Origin: an uncultured Lachnospiraceae bacterium
GTDB taxonomy: Bacteria; Bacillota_A; Clostridia; Lachnospirales; Lachnospiraceae
Direction: 5' to 3'
DNA: 19,841 bases
Assembly: GCA_946529195.1 (NCBI GenBank)
Contig: CAMMZE010000002.1
Location: 1-19,841, forward strand
This document shows, piece by piece, positions 8,301-14,850 of this stretch. Each line of letters begins with the position of its first letter. Position 1 is the stretch's first letter. The position numbers were made by a program, and so were the translations under genes. The notes under the pieces were generated by a model. The model was not told the origin of the DNA. It saw only the letters and a program-made list of their open reading frames with translations, and made no database searches.

Positions 8301-8823
8301 GGAAATCGGTCTGGGAGACCAGGCTGAGGTCATCATTGGCGGAATGGTTCTTGGCAAGACCGTCAAGTCGACCAAATCCCAGAAGCTGATGGCTTTCGTG
8401 CAGATGGAAGATATGAGAGGTAATGTCGAAGTTATCGTATTTCCGCGTGACTACGAGAGATATCAGAATATCCTGCAGAAGGATGAAAAGGTCTTTGTAC
8501 AGGGCAGGGTATCCCTGTCCGGTGATGACCAGGCGGCCAAACTGATCTGCAGCAGGATTATCCCCTTTGGAGAGGTACCTGCAGAGGTATGGCTGCAGTA
8601 TCCGGATAAGCATACATTTCTTGCCGGAGAGCAGAAGCTGACAAGCTTGCTGGCCCGCATTCCGGGAAAGGACAGGGTCATCATTTACTGCAAGGCAGAG
8701 AAAGCCATCCGGAAAATGCCTGCGGCCTGCAGTATGCGGGCGAGCACGGAAAACCTGGCCGGACTGGAGGAACTGCTGGGCAAGGAAAATGTAAAAGTAA
8801 GGCGGACTGGCTTGAAAATTTAA
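5350..8823 (+). CDS. dnaE: DNA polymerase III subunit alpha
   Basis: This is the DnaE-type replicative polymerase, which extends DNA in the replisome; in Firmicutes with PolC it extends RNA primers before handover. The 1157 residues start with a PHP domain (FTHLHVHTEYSLLDG) over the first 200 or so residues. The polymerase core has GPGRGSAAGS at about 355-364 and the catalytic aspartates Asp397, Asp399 and Asp401 in PDIDIDFADDRR, with Asp550 in KMDFLGLRT. A QMTLFDF segment at 913-919 fits the internal beta-clamp-binding motif. A helix-hairpin-helix precedes it, and an OB-fold (about 990-1080) follows. Length is normal for DnaE and no intein is visible. The ATG follows GAGGGAGA. The stop overlaps the pfkA promoter region, and dnaE–pfkA linkage is usual in Firmicutes. 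Confidence 0.98.
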   Translation: MDFTHLHVHTEYSLLDGSNKIKNLIARVKELGMDSVAITDHGVMYGVIDFYKEATAAGIHPVIGCEVYVAPGSRFDKSGTQAGNRYYHLILLAENDTGYHNLCKIVSHGFTEGFYYKPRIDKEILRTYHEGIIALSACLAGEIPEALRTGRYETALAAAREMSEIFGPDHFYLELQDHGIPEQKTVNQGLLRLAQDTGLELVATNDVHYTLAEDAQPHDALLCIQTGKKLEDKDRMRYEGGQYYVKSPAEMEALFPYAKQAIENTHKIAMRCQVEIRFGEYKLPHFEVPEGYDSWTYLQKLVRDGFEERYPQAGPELEERVRYELETIRSMGFVDYFLIVWDFVHFAKTHDIMVGPGRGSAAGSIVAYCLDITQLDPIKYDLLFERFLNPNRVTMPDIDIDFADDRRQDVIDYVVRKYGPARVTQIITFGTLKARGVVRDVGRVMNLPYARCDAIAKMIPQDQKITVEGALQANPELKKLYESDSQVRQLIDISKSLEGLPRHSSVHASGVVISPLDTEEYVPLSKGADDVVTTQYTMTTLEELGLLKMDFLGLRTETVIYNTLELINRDKEEDDKLHIDQIDYKDKKVYDFIGTGQTDGVFQLDKSGMQDFMKKLKPDNLEELIAGISLYRPGPMAFIPKFIEGKRDPSSVTYDTPELESILKETNGCIIYQEQVMQIVMKLAGYTLGRSDLVRRAMAKKKASVMEKERHYFVYGNEEMGVPGCLKNGISEKIANQIFDEMTDFAAYAYNKSHAAAYAVITYQTAWLKYYYPNEYMAALMTSFIDSSDKLAEYIMSTRAMRIPMLPPDINRSLSDFSVENGAIRHGLTAIKGIGESVADAVVAERENGGPFISLRDFIDRMFGKELNKKILESFILSGTFDCFGQTRKASMMVYPQILAQVTGDRKKSFGGQMTLFDFMDETEKKSFEIKFPDVGEFESQELLDYEKKSLGVYLSGHPLDADADLIRATVTATSADFQPGEDGEIGLGDQAEVIIGGMVLGKTVKSTKSQKLMAFVQMEDMRGNVEVIVFPRDYERYQNILQKDEKVFVQGRVSLSGDDQAAKLICSRIIPFGEVPAEVWLQYPDKHTFLAGEQKLTSLLARIPGKDRVIIYCKAEKAIRKMPAACSMRASTENLAGLEELLGKENVKVRRTGLKI

Positions 8824-8840
8824 CAAAACTGTAATATATT
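8812..8840 (+). promoter_or_regulatory. Sigma-A-type promoter for pfkA
   Basis: TTGAAA at 8812-8817 lies inside the last dnaE codons, and TATATT at 8835-8840 follows after a 17-base spacer. The start would be near 8847, about 30 bases before the pfkA ATG, with TTTTGGAGGAG as ribosome site. It would let glycolytic pfkA be expressed independently of dnaE. Confidence 0.5.
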
Positions 8841-8876
8841 TAGAGATAGAAAAAATGCCCTTTTGGAGGAGAAAGC

Positions 8877-9851
8877 ATGAGTGAAGCAGTACATACGATC
8901 GGAGTATTGACAAGCGGCGGCGACGCCCCTGGTATGAATGCCGCAGTGCGGGCAGTCGTAAGAACGGCACTGGCCTCAGGGTGCAGCGTTAAGGGAATCC
9001 AGAAGGGTTATGCAGGCCTGCTGGAAGATGAGATTATGGATCTGGACAGAAACAGTGTCGCAGATAAGATTAACCGGGGAGGCACCTTTCTCTATACAGC
9101 ACGATCCGAGGTGTTCCGGACAGAAGAGGGACAGAAAAAGGCTGCGGAAAACTGCAGAAAGCACGGAATCGATGGTTTGGTCGTGATCGGCGGGGATGGC
9201 TCTTTCCGAGGCGCGGAAAAGCTGGCAGGTCTTGGCATCAACACCATAGGCGTGCCTGGAACGATCGATCTGGATATCAGCTGCACCGAATATACGATTG
9301 GCTTTGATACGGCAGTCAATACTGCCATGGTGGCCATTGATAAGGTACGTGACACCTCAACTTCTCATGAACGCTGCAGTATCATTGAGGTTATGGGAAG
9401 ACGGGCGGGATACATCGCTCTTTATTGCGGAATTGCAAATGGTGCCGAGGACATTCTCCTGCCGGAGCTGTATGACTATGATGAAGAGAAGCTTGTCGAG
9501 CATATTGTCAAATATCATGAGCGCGGCAAAAAGCATCATATCATCATCAATGCAGAGGGAGTCGGGCATTCCACCAGCATGGCCAAGAGAATCCAGGCAG
9601 CGACCGGCATTGAGACCAGGGCTACCATCCTGGGCCACCTGCAGAGGGGCGGCAGTCCCACGGCCAGAGACCGTGTCATGGCTTCCCTGATGGGGGCTTA
9701 TGCCGTGCAGGTTCTGCTGGAAGGGCGCAGCAAGCGCGTTGTAGCTTATAAAAACGGTGCACTGACAGACTATGATATTGAGGAAGCACTTGCTATGCAA
9801 AAGGAGATCAGCAGCTTTGAAGTGATGGTCTCCAAAATGCTCGCGAAATAA
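8877..9851 (+). CDS. pfkA: ATP-dependent 6-phosphofructokinase
   Basis: PfkA converts fructose-6-phosphate and ATP to fructose-1,6-bisphosphate, the committed step of glycolysis, and acts as a tetramer in the cytoplasm. The 324 residues begin with GVLTSGGDAPGMNAAVRAVVR. GGDGS at 105-109 and PGTID at 127-131 carry the glycines that mark ATP rather than PPi use. Asp131 is the catalytic base. MGRRAGYIA and GHLQRGGSPTARDR supply the sugar-phosphate and subunit-interface residues. One oddity: the usual TIDND is TIDLD, with Leu132 replacing a nearly invariant Asn and SCTEYTIGFDTA following. The product activates HprK, linking this gene to the regulators upstream. The methyltransferase gene follows 12 bases later. 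Confidence 0.96.
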   Translation: MSEAVHTIGVLTSGGDAPGMNAAVRAVVRTALASGCSVKGIQKGYAGLLEDEIMDLDRNSVADKINRGGTFLYTARSEVFRTEEGQKKAAENCRKHGIDGLVVIGGDGSFRGAEKLAGLGINTIGVPGTIDLDISCTEYTIGFDTAVNTAMVAIDKVRDTSTSHERCSIIEVMGRRAGYIALYCGIANGAEDILLPELYDYDEEKLVEHIVKYHERGKKHHIIINAEGVGHSTSMAKRIQAATGIETRATILGHLQRGGSPTARDRVMASLMGAYAVQVLLEGRSKRVVAYKNGALTDYDIEEALAMQKEISSFEVMVSKMLAK

Positions 9852-9863
9852 CAGGAAGACATC

Positions 9864-10664
9864 ATGATCACCAGCACATCGAACAAACAGGTGAAACATA
9901 TGAAGGCGCTGCTGGGCAGCGCAAAGGAAAGGACATCGTCAGGCTGCTTTGCTGCAGAGGGCTGGCGCATGGTTTCTGAGACACCGCCTGAGCGGATCCG
10001 GACTCTGCTCCTTTCCGAACATTTTGCAGACAGCCAGATCCTGCAGGAGAGCGGTCTGCTTGATAAAGTTCCCGCTGACCGCGTTTTTGAGGTAAGCGGC
10101 CGGGTATTTGATGCGATCTCAGATACGAAAACGCCGCAGGGGATTATGGCTGAGGTGCAGATGGAAAACTATACAGCAGAGCATCTCCTGAAAGGGGAAA
10201 ACGCACTGCTCATTTTTCTGGAAAATCTGCAGGATCCGGGCAATCTGGGGACGATCGTGCGGACGGCGGAGTGTGCCGGCGCGACAGGGATCATCATGAG
10301 CCGGGGAACGGCAGATATTTACAATCCCAAGGTGGTCCGCTCTACCATGGGCTCTCTTTACCGGATGCCATTTGCCTATGCGGAGGATCTGCCTGCAGTG
10401 ATCCGTGAGGCCAGACAGGGCGGGATCCGCGTGTATGCGGCACACCTGGGAGCCTCAGGGGCATATACAGACATGGATTACACTGGCCCTTCGGCCTTTC
10501 TGATCGGCAACGAGGGCAGGGGATTGACGGAAGAGACAGCCGCGGCGGCAGATGAAAAGATCCTGATCCCCATGGCGGGGCAGGCAGAGTCGCTGAATGC
10601 GGCAGTGTCCACAGCGATCCTCCTGTACGAGGCAGTCAGACAACGCGCCTTGTACCTGAAATAG
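9864..10664 (+). CDS. SpoU/TrmH-family RNA 2'-O-methyltransferase
   Basis: A SAM-dependent SPOUT methyltransferase that probably methylates a ribose 2'-OH in rRNA or tRNA. The 266 residues comprise an N-terminal substrate-binding domain (CFAAEGWRMVSE at about 28-39) and the knotted catalytic domain. Motif 1 is NLQDPGNLGTIVRTAE at about 121-136, motif 2 is IGNEGRGL at 214-221, and motif 3 is IPMAGQAESLNAA at 235-247. It resembles the RlmB/YsgA type, but the target base cannot be read from sequence, so no symbol is given. It follows pfkA by 12 bases with AGGAAG as ribosome site and is probably co-transcribed. No clear terminator follows before the next promoter. Confidence 0.9.
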   Translation: MITSTSNKQVKHMKALLGSAKERTSSGCFAAEGWRMVSETPPERIRTLLLSEHFADSQILQESGLLDKVPADRVFEVSGRVFDAISDTKTPQGIMAEVQMENYTAEHLLKGENALLIFLENLQDPGNLGTIVRTAECAGATGIIMSRGTADIYNPKVVRSTMGSLYRMPFAYAEDLPAVIREARQGGIRVYAAHLGASGAYTDMDYTGPSAFLIGNEGRGLTEETAAAADEKILIPMAGQAESLNAAVSTAILLYEAVRQRALYLK

Positions 10665-10678
10665 ACCAGACGCGAAAG

Positions 10679-10708
10679 TGGACAAAAAGGAATGTACCAT
10701 GATATAAT
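10679..10708 (+). promoter_or_regulatory. Extended -10 promoter of the nfeD–SPFH–PAP2 operon
   Basis: TGGACA at 10679-10684, an 18-base spacer, and a perfect TATAAT at 10703-10708 preceded by TG one base away (TGATATAAT) make a strong extended -10 sigma-A-type promoter. AGGAGG at 10725-10730 is the ribosome site of the first gene. Confidence 0.7.
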
Positions 10709-10737
10709 ATTACGATAGATAGACAGGAGGGACAGGT

Positions 10738-11208
10738 ATGATCATTACTACTAGTCTGATATGGATCTGGTTTGGTCTGATGGCTGTGATGCTGATCATT
10801 GAGCTGTTTACGGCAGGCCTGACAACCATATGGTTTGCAGCAGGCGCACTCTGCGCTATGGCAGTTTCTGCATTTGGAGCGGGACTTGCTGTGCAGATCA
10901 TCGTATTTGCTGCGGTTTCTATTCTGCTGCTTCTGTTTACAAGGCCTCTTGCCATGCGATATCTCAACAGACAGACTCATAAGACAAATGCAGAGGCTCT
11001 GGTAGGACGCAAAGTAAGAGTGACAAAAGATATCAATAACCTGAAAGATGAAGGTGAAGTCGTGGCAAACGGACTTCCCTGGAAGGCCAGAAGCTCTGAC
11101 GATACGGTCACCTTCCGCTGTGATGAACAGGCAGTGGTAGAGGGGATCGAGGGCGTAAAGCTGATCGTCAGCAAAGTGGATGCGCCTGCAACAGACACTG
11201 CAGACTGA
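10738..11208 (+). CDS. NfeD family membrane protein (short form)
   Basis: A 156-residue membrane protein of the NfeD family. About three hydrophobic helices fall at residues 7-27, 28-46 and 50-67, and a soluble C-terminal beta-rich OB-fold domain at about 85-145 begins with EALVGRKVRVTKD and includes GEVVANGLPWKARS. It lacks the ClpP-like protease domain of long NfeD proteins. Short NfeD proteins are nearly always encoded next to an SPFH/stomatin gene, as here (23 bases upstream of it), and are thought to act with it in membrane microdomains. Some family members affect membrane fluidity or stress tolerance; the exact role here is unknown. Confidence 0.88.
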   Translation: MIITTSLIWIWFGLMAVMLIIELFTAGLTTIWFAAGALCAMAVSAFGAGLAVQIIVFAAVSILLLLFTRPLAMRYLNRQTHKTNAEALVGRKVRVTKDINNLKDEGEVVANGLPWKARSSDDTVTFRCDEQAVVEGIEGVKLIVSKVDAPATDTAD

Positions 11209-11231
11209 GAACTGATAGGAGGTCTTAGGGT

Positions 11232-12161
11232 ATGATTATTTTAGTAATTGCTCTGGTTGTTATCATTCTGATTATCGCGGCATCCTGTTTCCGCATCGTG
11301 CCGCAGGCCCATGCCTATGTCATTGAGAGACTGGGCACATACACCGGCACATGGTCCGTAGGATTCCATGTAAAGCTGCCGATCATCGATAAGGTTGCCA
11401 AGAAGGTTATCCTGAAAGAGCAGGTTATCGATTTTGCACCGCAGCCGGTTATCACGAAGGATAATGTTACCATGCGGATCGATACCGTAGTATTCTACCA
11501 GATCACGGATCCCAAGTCTTACTGCTATAATATTCAGAATCCGATCGTGGCCATTGAGAATCTGACCGCGACGACCCTTCGTAATATTATCGGTGATCTG
11601 GAGCTGGATGAGACACTGACTTCCCGTGAGATTATCAATACCAAGATGCGCGCGACACTGGATGTTGCGACGGATCCCTGGGGCATTAAAGTAAACCGTG
11701 TCGAACTGAAAAATATTATCCCGCCTTCGGCCATTCAGGATGCAATGGAGAAGCAGATGAAGGCGGAGCGTGAGAGACGAGAGTCTATCCTGATTGCAGA
11801 AGGTGAAAAGAGATCGGCTATCCTGAAAGCAGAAGGCCATAAGGAGTCCCTGATCCTGGAAGCGGAAGCTTCCAAACAGGCAGCGATCCTGCAGGCTGAG
11901 GCTGTGAAGGAAGCCAAGATCCGCGAGGCAGAAGGTGAAGCGCAGGCCATCCTCAAGATTCAGCAGGCCAATGCCGATGGTATCCGCTTTATCCGTGAAG
12001 CCGGAGCCGATGCTTCTGTTCTGCAGATCAAGAGCCTGGAGGCATTTGCCAAGGCTGCAGATGGAAAAGCAACCAAGATTATCATTCCTTCCGAACTGCA
12101 GGGGATCGCAGGCCTGGCAGCTTCGATGGGAGAGATTCTGAAGAAATCAGAAGGAGAATAA
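11232..12161 (+). CDS. SPFH/Band 7 (stomatin/prohibitin-like) membrane protein
   Basis: A 309-residue protein anchored by an N-terminal helix (residues about 2-20) and carrying a Band 7 domain at about 23-190 (FRIVPQAHAYVIERLG, VDFAPQPVITKDN-like core, TATTLRNIIGDLELDETLTSRE). It is close to the QmcA/stomatin-like group. A charged helical region with five consecutive 11-residue units starting with Ala-Glu (about 189-243) follows, then a C-terminal assembly segment. SPFH proteins form large ring or cage oligomers that organise membrane domains and often associate with membrane proteases. The start follows AGGAGGTCTTAGGGT. It sits between nfeD and a PAP2 gene in one operon. The exact function is not predictable from sequence. 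Confidence 0.92.
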   Translation: MIILVIALVVIILIIAASCFRIVPQAHAYVIERLGTYTGTWSVGFHVKLPIIDKVAKKVILKEQVIDFAPQPVITKDNVTMRIDTVVFYQITDPKSYCYNIQNPIVAIENLTATTLRNIIGDLELDETLTSREIINTKMRATLDVATDPWGIKVNRVELKNIIPPSAIQDAMEKQMKAERERRESILIAEGEKRSAILKAEGHKESLILEAEASKQAAILQAEAVKEAKIREAEGEAQAILKIQQANADGIRFIREAGADASVLQIKSLEAFAKAADGKATKIIIPSELQGIAGLAASMGEILKKSEGE

Positions 12162-12167
12162 ACGCGG

Positions 12168-12839
12168 ATGATCGAAGAAACAGTCATCAGAGTGGCAGCG
12201 GCAGCAAAGAAACACCCTCTCTGCTTCTGCCTGATCTATTTTGCGGCATATATGATATGGTTTTTACTGCTGGAGCAGTTTAGAGAACCCGTTATCATCG
12301 TGCATTCCAAGATTGATGACCTGATCCCCTTTATGCCGGTATTTATCGTGCCCTATCTGATCTGGTTTTTCTATATTTTCTTTACGACAGCCTGGTTTTA
12401 CCTGCACAGTCGTGAAGATTTCTGGAATGTCTGCCGTTACATGTGTACCGGTATGTTTCTGGCGCTTGCCATCTACACGATTCTTCCCACAGGACTGCAT
12501 CTGAGACAGGCAGTCACCGGGACAGACATCTTTTCCAGGATGGTAGCAGTTCTTTATCAGACAGATACAGCCACCAATGTCTGCCCCTCGATTCATGTAA
12601 TGAATTCGATCGCAGTCAATGCCGTTGTACAGAGGTCAGATGCCTTTAAGCATCCCAGACTGGTAAAGACAGCATCTTATGTGCTTGCTGTGTCGATCTG
12701 TCTTTCTACGGTACTGCTGAAACAACATTCTGTGATCGACGTTTTCTGGGCGATCATCGTGGAAATTATGCTGTATTCACTTTCCTACAGACCTTTTTAT
12801 GCGGAAAGAACAGCAAAAGAACAAAAAAAGATTGCTTAA
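12168..12839 (+). CDS. PAP2-superfamily membrane phosphatase
   Basis: A 223-residue integral membrane protein with about five to six hydrophobic segments (about 17-36, 52-79, 93-108, 120-131, 168-184 and 190-206). It carries the PAP2 signature: CPSIH at 139-143 with His143, and LKQHSVIDV at 184-192 with His187 and Asp191. The proline-serine-x-histidine form is like the PAP2_3/AUR1-related branch. Substrates are probably phosphatidic acid, a phosphoinositide-like lipid or undecaprenyl pyrophosphate; the sequence does not tell which. It starts 6 bases after the SPFH gene, so it is co-transcribed and may act on lipids in the same membrane region (inference). A hairpin follows the gene. Confidence 0.82.
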   Translation: MIEETVIRVAAAAKKHPLCFCLIYFAAYMIWFLLLEQFREPVIIVHSKIDDLIPFMPVFIVPYLIWFFYIFFTTAWFYLHSREDFWNVCRYMCTGMFLALAIYTILPTGLHLRQAVTGTDIFSRMVAVLYQTDTATNVCPSIHVMNSIAVNAVVQRSDAFKHPRLVKTASYVLAVSICLSTVLLKQHSVIDVFWAIIVEIMLYSLSYRPFYAERTAKEQKKIA

Positions 12840-12852
12840 TAGTCATAGACAC

Positions 12853-12884
12853 AGACATGCCGGAGCGTATCCTCTGGCATGTCT
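12853..12884 (+). terminator. Hairpin terminator after the PAP2 gene
   Basis: AGACATGCC at 12853-12861 pairs perfectly with GGCATGTCT at 12876-12884, with a further GGA/TCC pairing in the loop, followed by TTTCTGT. The T tract is short, so termination may be partial. It separates the membrane operon from birA. Confidence 0.5.
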
Positions 12885-12908
12885 TTCTGTGCATAACAGG
12901 AGGTACTT

Positions 12909-13742
12909 ATGAAGCCGGATTCGGTGATGCAGATGCAGACAGCGGCTCCTGGCAGCCCCTTGTCTGTCTGCCGGGTTTTATCCTATCAGGAGCTTGGGTC
13001 TACGAATGCAGAGCTGCTGGAGAGGGCGGATATGGGCGAGCCGGAAGGCACCGTTGTGACCGCGGATGCGCAGACAGCCGGAAGAGGCCGCAGGGGCCGG
13101 AATTGGTATTCTCCGCCGGGCCAGGATATTTACCTGAGCATTTTGCTGAGACCGCAGATTCCTGCAGAGAAAGCGTCAGGGCTGACGCTGGCTGCAGCGG
13201 CGGCGGTGCGGGAGGCGATCCTGATGAACGTGGACCGGACAGATCCAAAGGACGATCCGGAGAAACGGTACCGGATCAAGTGGCCCAATGATATCGTAGC
13301 GGATGGCAAGAAGGTCTGCGGTATCCTGACAGAAACACGGATGGAGGACATGCAGATCCGGGCTGTGGTAGTCGGGATCGGCATCAATGTCAATGCGCCT
13401 TCCTTCCCGGAGGAGATCCGGGATATAGCGGCTTCTCTGCGCAGCGTGGAGGGGAAGCTTTTTGACCGTCAGCAGCTGATCAGAGACCTTCTGCAGTGTT
13501 TTGCCGGCAAGTATGCCCTTTTCCTGCAGAGCGGGGACCTGAGCGGATTTGCAGATGAGTACAGGTCCGGCATGGCCGGAATCGGCCAGCAGGTCAGGAT
13601 CAGCGGTCCGGCCTGGGAAAAATGCGGGATCCTGCGGGGGATCGACGCCTCCGGAGGCCTGCTTCTGCAGACAGAGGACGGCAGAATTGAAAATGTGATT
13701 TCCGGCGAAGTCAGCCTTCGCGGAATGGATGCTTATATATGA
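12909..13742 (+). CDS. birA: Biotin–[acetyl-CoA-carboxylase] ligase (monofunctional BirA)
   Basis: This enzyme makes biotinyl-AMP from biotin and ATP and attaches biotin to a lysine of carrier domains such as the acetyl-CoA carboxylase BCCP. The 277 residues contain the biotin/ATP loop GRGRRGR at 59-65 followed by NWYSPPGQDIYLSILLRP, the catalytic KWPND at 124-128, and GKKVCGILTE; a small SH3-like C-terminal domain ends the chain. Only about 25 residues precede the catalytic domain, so there is no DNA-binding domain and it should not repress biotin genes. The ATG follows a strong AGGAGG. It is the first gene of the birA–coaX–dusB run; the next gene starts 9 bases after its stop. An overlapping ORF in another frame from 12857 is a shadow. 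Confidence 0.94.
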   Translation: MKPDSVMQMQTAAPGSPLSVCRVLSYQELGSTNAELLERADMGEPEGTVVTADAQTAGRGRRGRNWYSPPGQDIYLSILLRPQIPAEKASGLTLAAAAAVREAILMNVDRTDPKDDPEKRYRIKWPNDIVADGKKVCGILTETRMEDMQIRAVVVGIGINVNAPSFPEEIRDIAASLRSVEGKLFDRQQLIRDLLQCFAGKYALFLQSGDLSGFADEYRSGMAGIGQQVRISGPAWEKCGILRGIDASGGLLLQTEDGRIENVISGEVSLRGMDAYI

Positions 13743-13751
13743 GGAGGAAAT

Positions 13752-14096
13752 ATGGCACAGGATATATGCGTGCTTTGCGGTGCAAGCGCCTATGAGCAGA
13801 AATACTATTTGAACCCTGTATTTCAAAGGCTGCCGCAGCAGATCAAAGACGAACTGCAGATCCTCTGCGTCCTTTTTACAGAGGATATCGGCGGAGTGAT
13901 CACCCTCTTTTTTGACAATGAGGGCAATCTGCTGATCAATACTTCGGCAGCGGAGGAGGATATCCTCTATGATGAGATCGGATGCGGCCTGAAGGTACAT
14001 AAAATACAAATGGAAAACAGGGAGCTTTTTGAACAGCTGGAGGCCTATTATAAGGTGATAAGGGAAGGCGGGTCAGATTATGCTGCTGGTCATTGA
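13752..14096 (+). CDS. Small uncharacterised protein between birA and coaX
   Basis: A 114-residue, probably cytosolic protein with no recognised catalytic motif. It has a CxxC pair near the start (Cys6 and Cys9 in DICVLCGAS), then AYEQKYYLNPVF, a LPQQIKDELQILCVLFTED stretch, a beta-like GGVITLFFDNEGNLLINTS segment, an acidic EEDILYDEIG stretch and a C-terminal helix (NRELFEQLEAYYKVI). It resembles a small family of unknown function seen in Lachnospiraceae (I believe DUF6145, from memory only). A clean GAGGAGG ribosome site, codon use like its neighbours and a 17-base overlap with coaX support a real, translationally coupled gene. Function is unknown; its place suggests a link to CoA or biotin metabolism, but that is weak. 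Confidence 0.8.
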   Translation: MAQDICVLCGASAYEQKYYLNPVFQRLPQQIKDELQILCVLFTEDIGGVITLFFDNEGNLLINTSAAEEDILYDEIGCGLKVHKIQMENRELFEQLEAYYKVIREGGSDYAAGH

Positions 14097-14850
14097 TGTA
14101 AGCAATACAACAACAACTCTGGGAACTTTTCAGGGGAAAAAACTGAGAAAGACCTACCGCATTACAACGAAAGTTCCGCGTACATCGGATGAATACGGTG
14201 TACTCCTTTGCGACATGCTGGGCGTGTCAGGAAATGAACATGGAGAAATCAGCGGCATAGTCATTGCCTCTGTTGTCCCCAATACCATGCATTCCCTGCG
14301 CAATGCCTGTATCAAATATTTTGGGATCCGTCCCATCGTTGTCGGCCCCGGACTGCGGACCGGCGTTAAGGTCCGCTCTGCCAATCAGAAAGAGGCAGGG
14401 GCAGATCTGATTGTAAATGCAGCCGCCGTCAAAGAGCTTTACGGGGGACCGGCCATTGTCATTGACTATGGTACAGCGACCTCCTATCAGCTGGTCCTGG
14501 AGGATGGAACTCTGGATTCCGTGGTCATCGCGCCTGGCATTCAGACAAGCCTGCAGGCACTGGTTTCTGATGCTGCCCGCATCATGGATGTAGAGATCCG
14601 CAAGCCCAAGACAATCCTGACCAATGATACGGCAGAATGTATTCAGGCGGGTCTCGTTTACGGGACAATCGGAGAGACAGAATATATCGTACGGAAAATG
14701 AAAGAGGAATCAGGTCTCGATAACATCAAGGTGATTGCAACAGGAGGCCTGGGCCGTGTAATCGCATCGGAGACAAATGCGATAGATATTTATGACAGTA
14801 TCCTGACCCTGCAGGGTATGCGGATTATTTTTGAAAAATGCAAGAAGTAA
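14080..14850 (+). CDS. coaX: Type III pantothenate kinase
   Basis: CoaX phosphorylates pantothenate with ATP, the first step of coenzyme A synthesis, and is not feedback-inhibited by CoA. The 256 residues show the ASKHA-fold phosphate motif [10 protein letters not shown] at 6-15, the pantothenate-side [10 protein letters not shown] at 89-98, the catalytic Asp109 in [10 protein letters not shown], and DYGTAT at 129-134. Two positions differ from the usual form: the first motif has Ser8 for Gly (DxGNT), and GADR is GADL (Leu110). Otherwise length and order match the family. The ATG lies inside the end of the preceding gene, and the last 13 bases overlap dusB, so translation is coupled. Confidence 0.92.
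   Translation: MLLVIDVSNTTTTLGTFQGKKLRKTYRITTKVPRTSDEYGVLLCDMLGVSGNEHGEISGIVIASVVPNTMHSLRNACIKYFGIRPIVVGPGLRTGVKVRSANQKEAGADLIVNAAAVKELYGGPAIVIDYGTATSYQLVLEDGTLDSVVIAPGIQTSLQALVSDAARIMDVEIRKPKTILTNDTAECIQAGLVYGTIGETEYIVRKMKEESGLDNIKVIATGGLGRVIASETNAIDIYDSILTLQGMRIIFEKCKK

Noticed and set aside
12857..13291. A 144-codon plus-strand frame overlapping the start of birA
   Set aside because: birA in the other frame has a strong AGGAGG and full motifs; this frame starts within the terminator hairpin and gives a low-complexity Gly/Arg-rich product.
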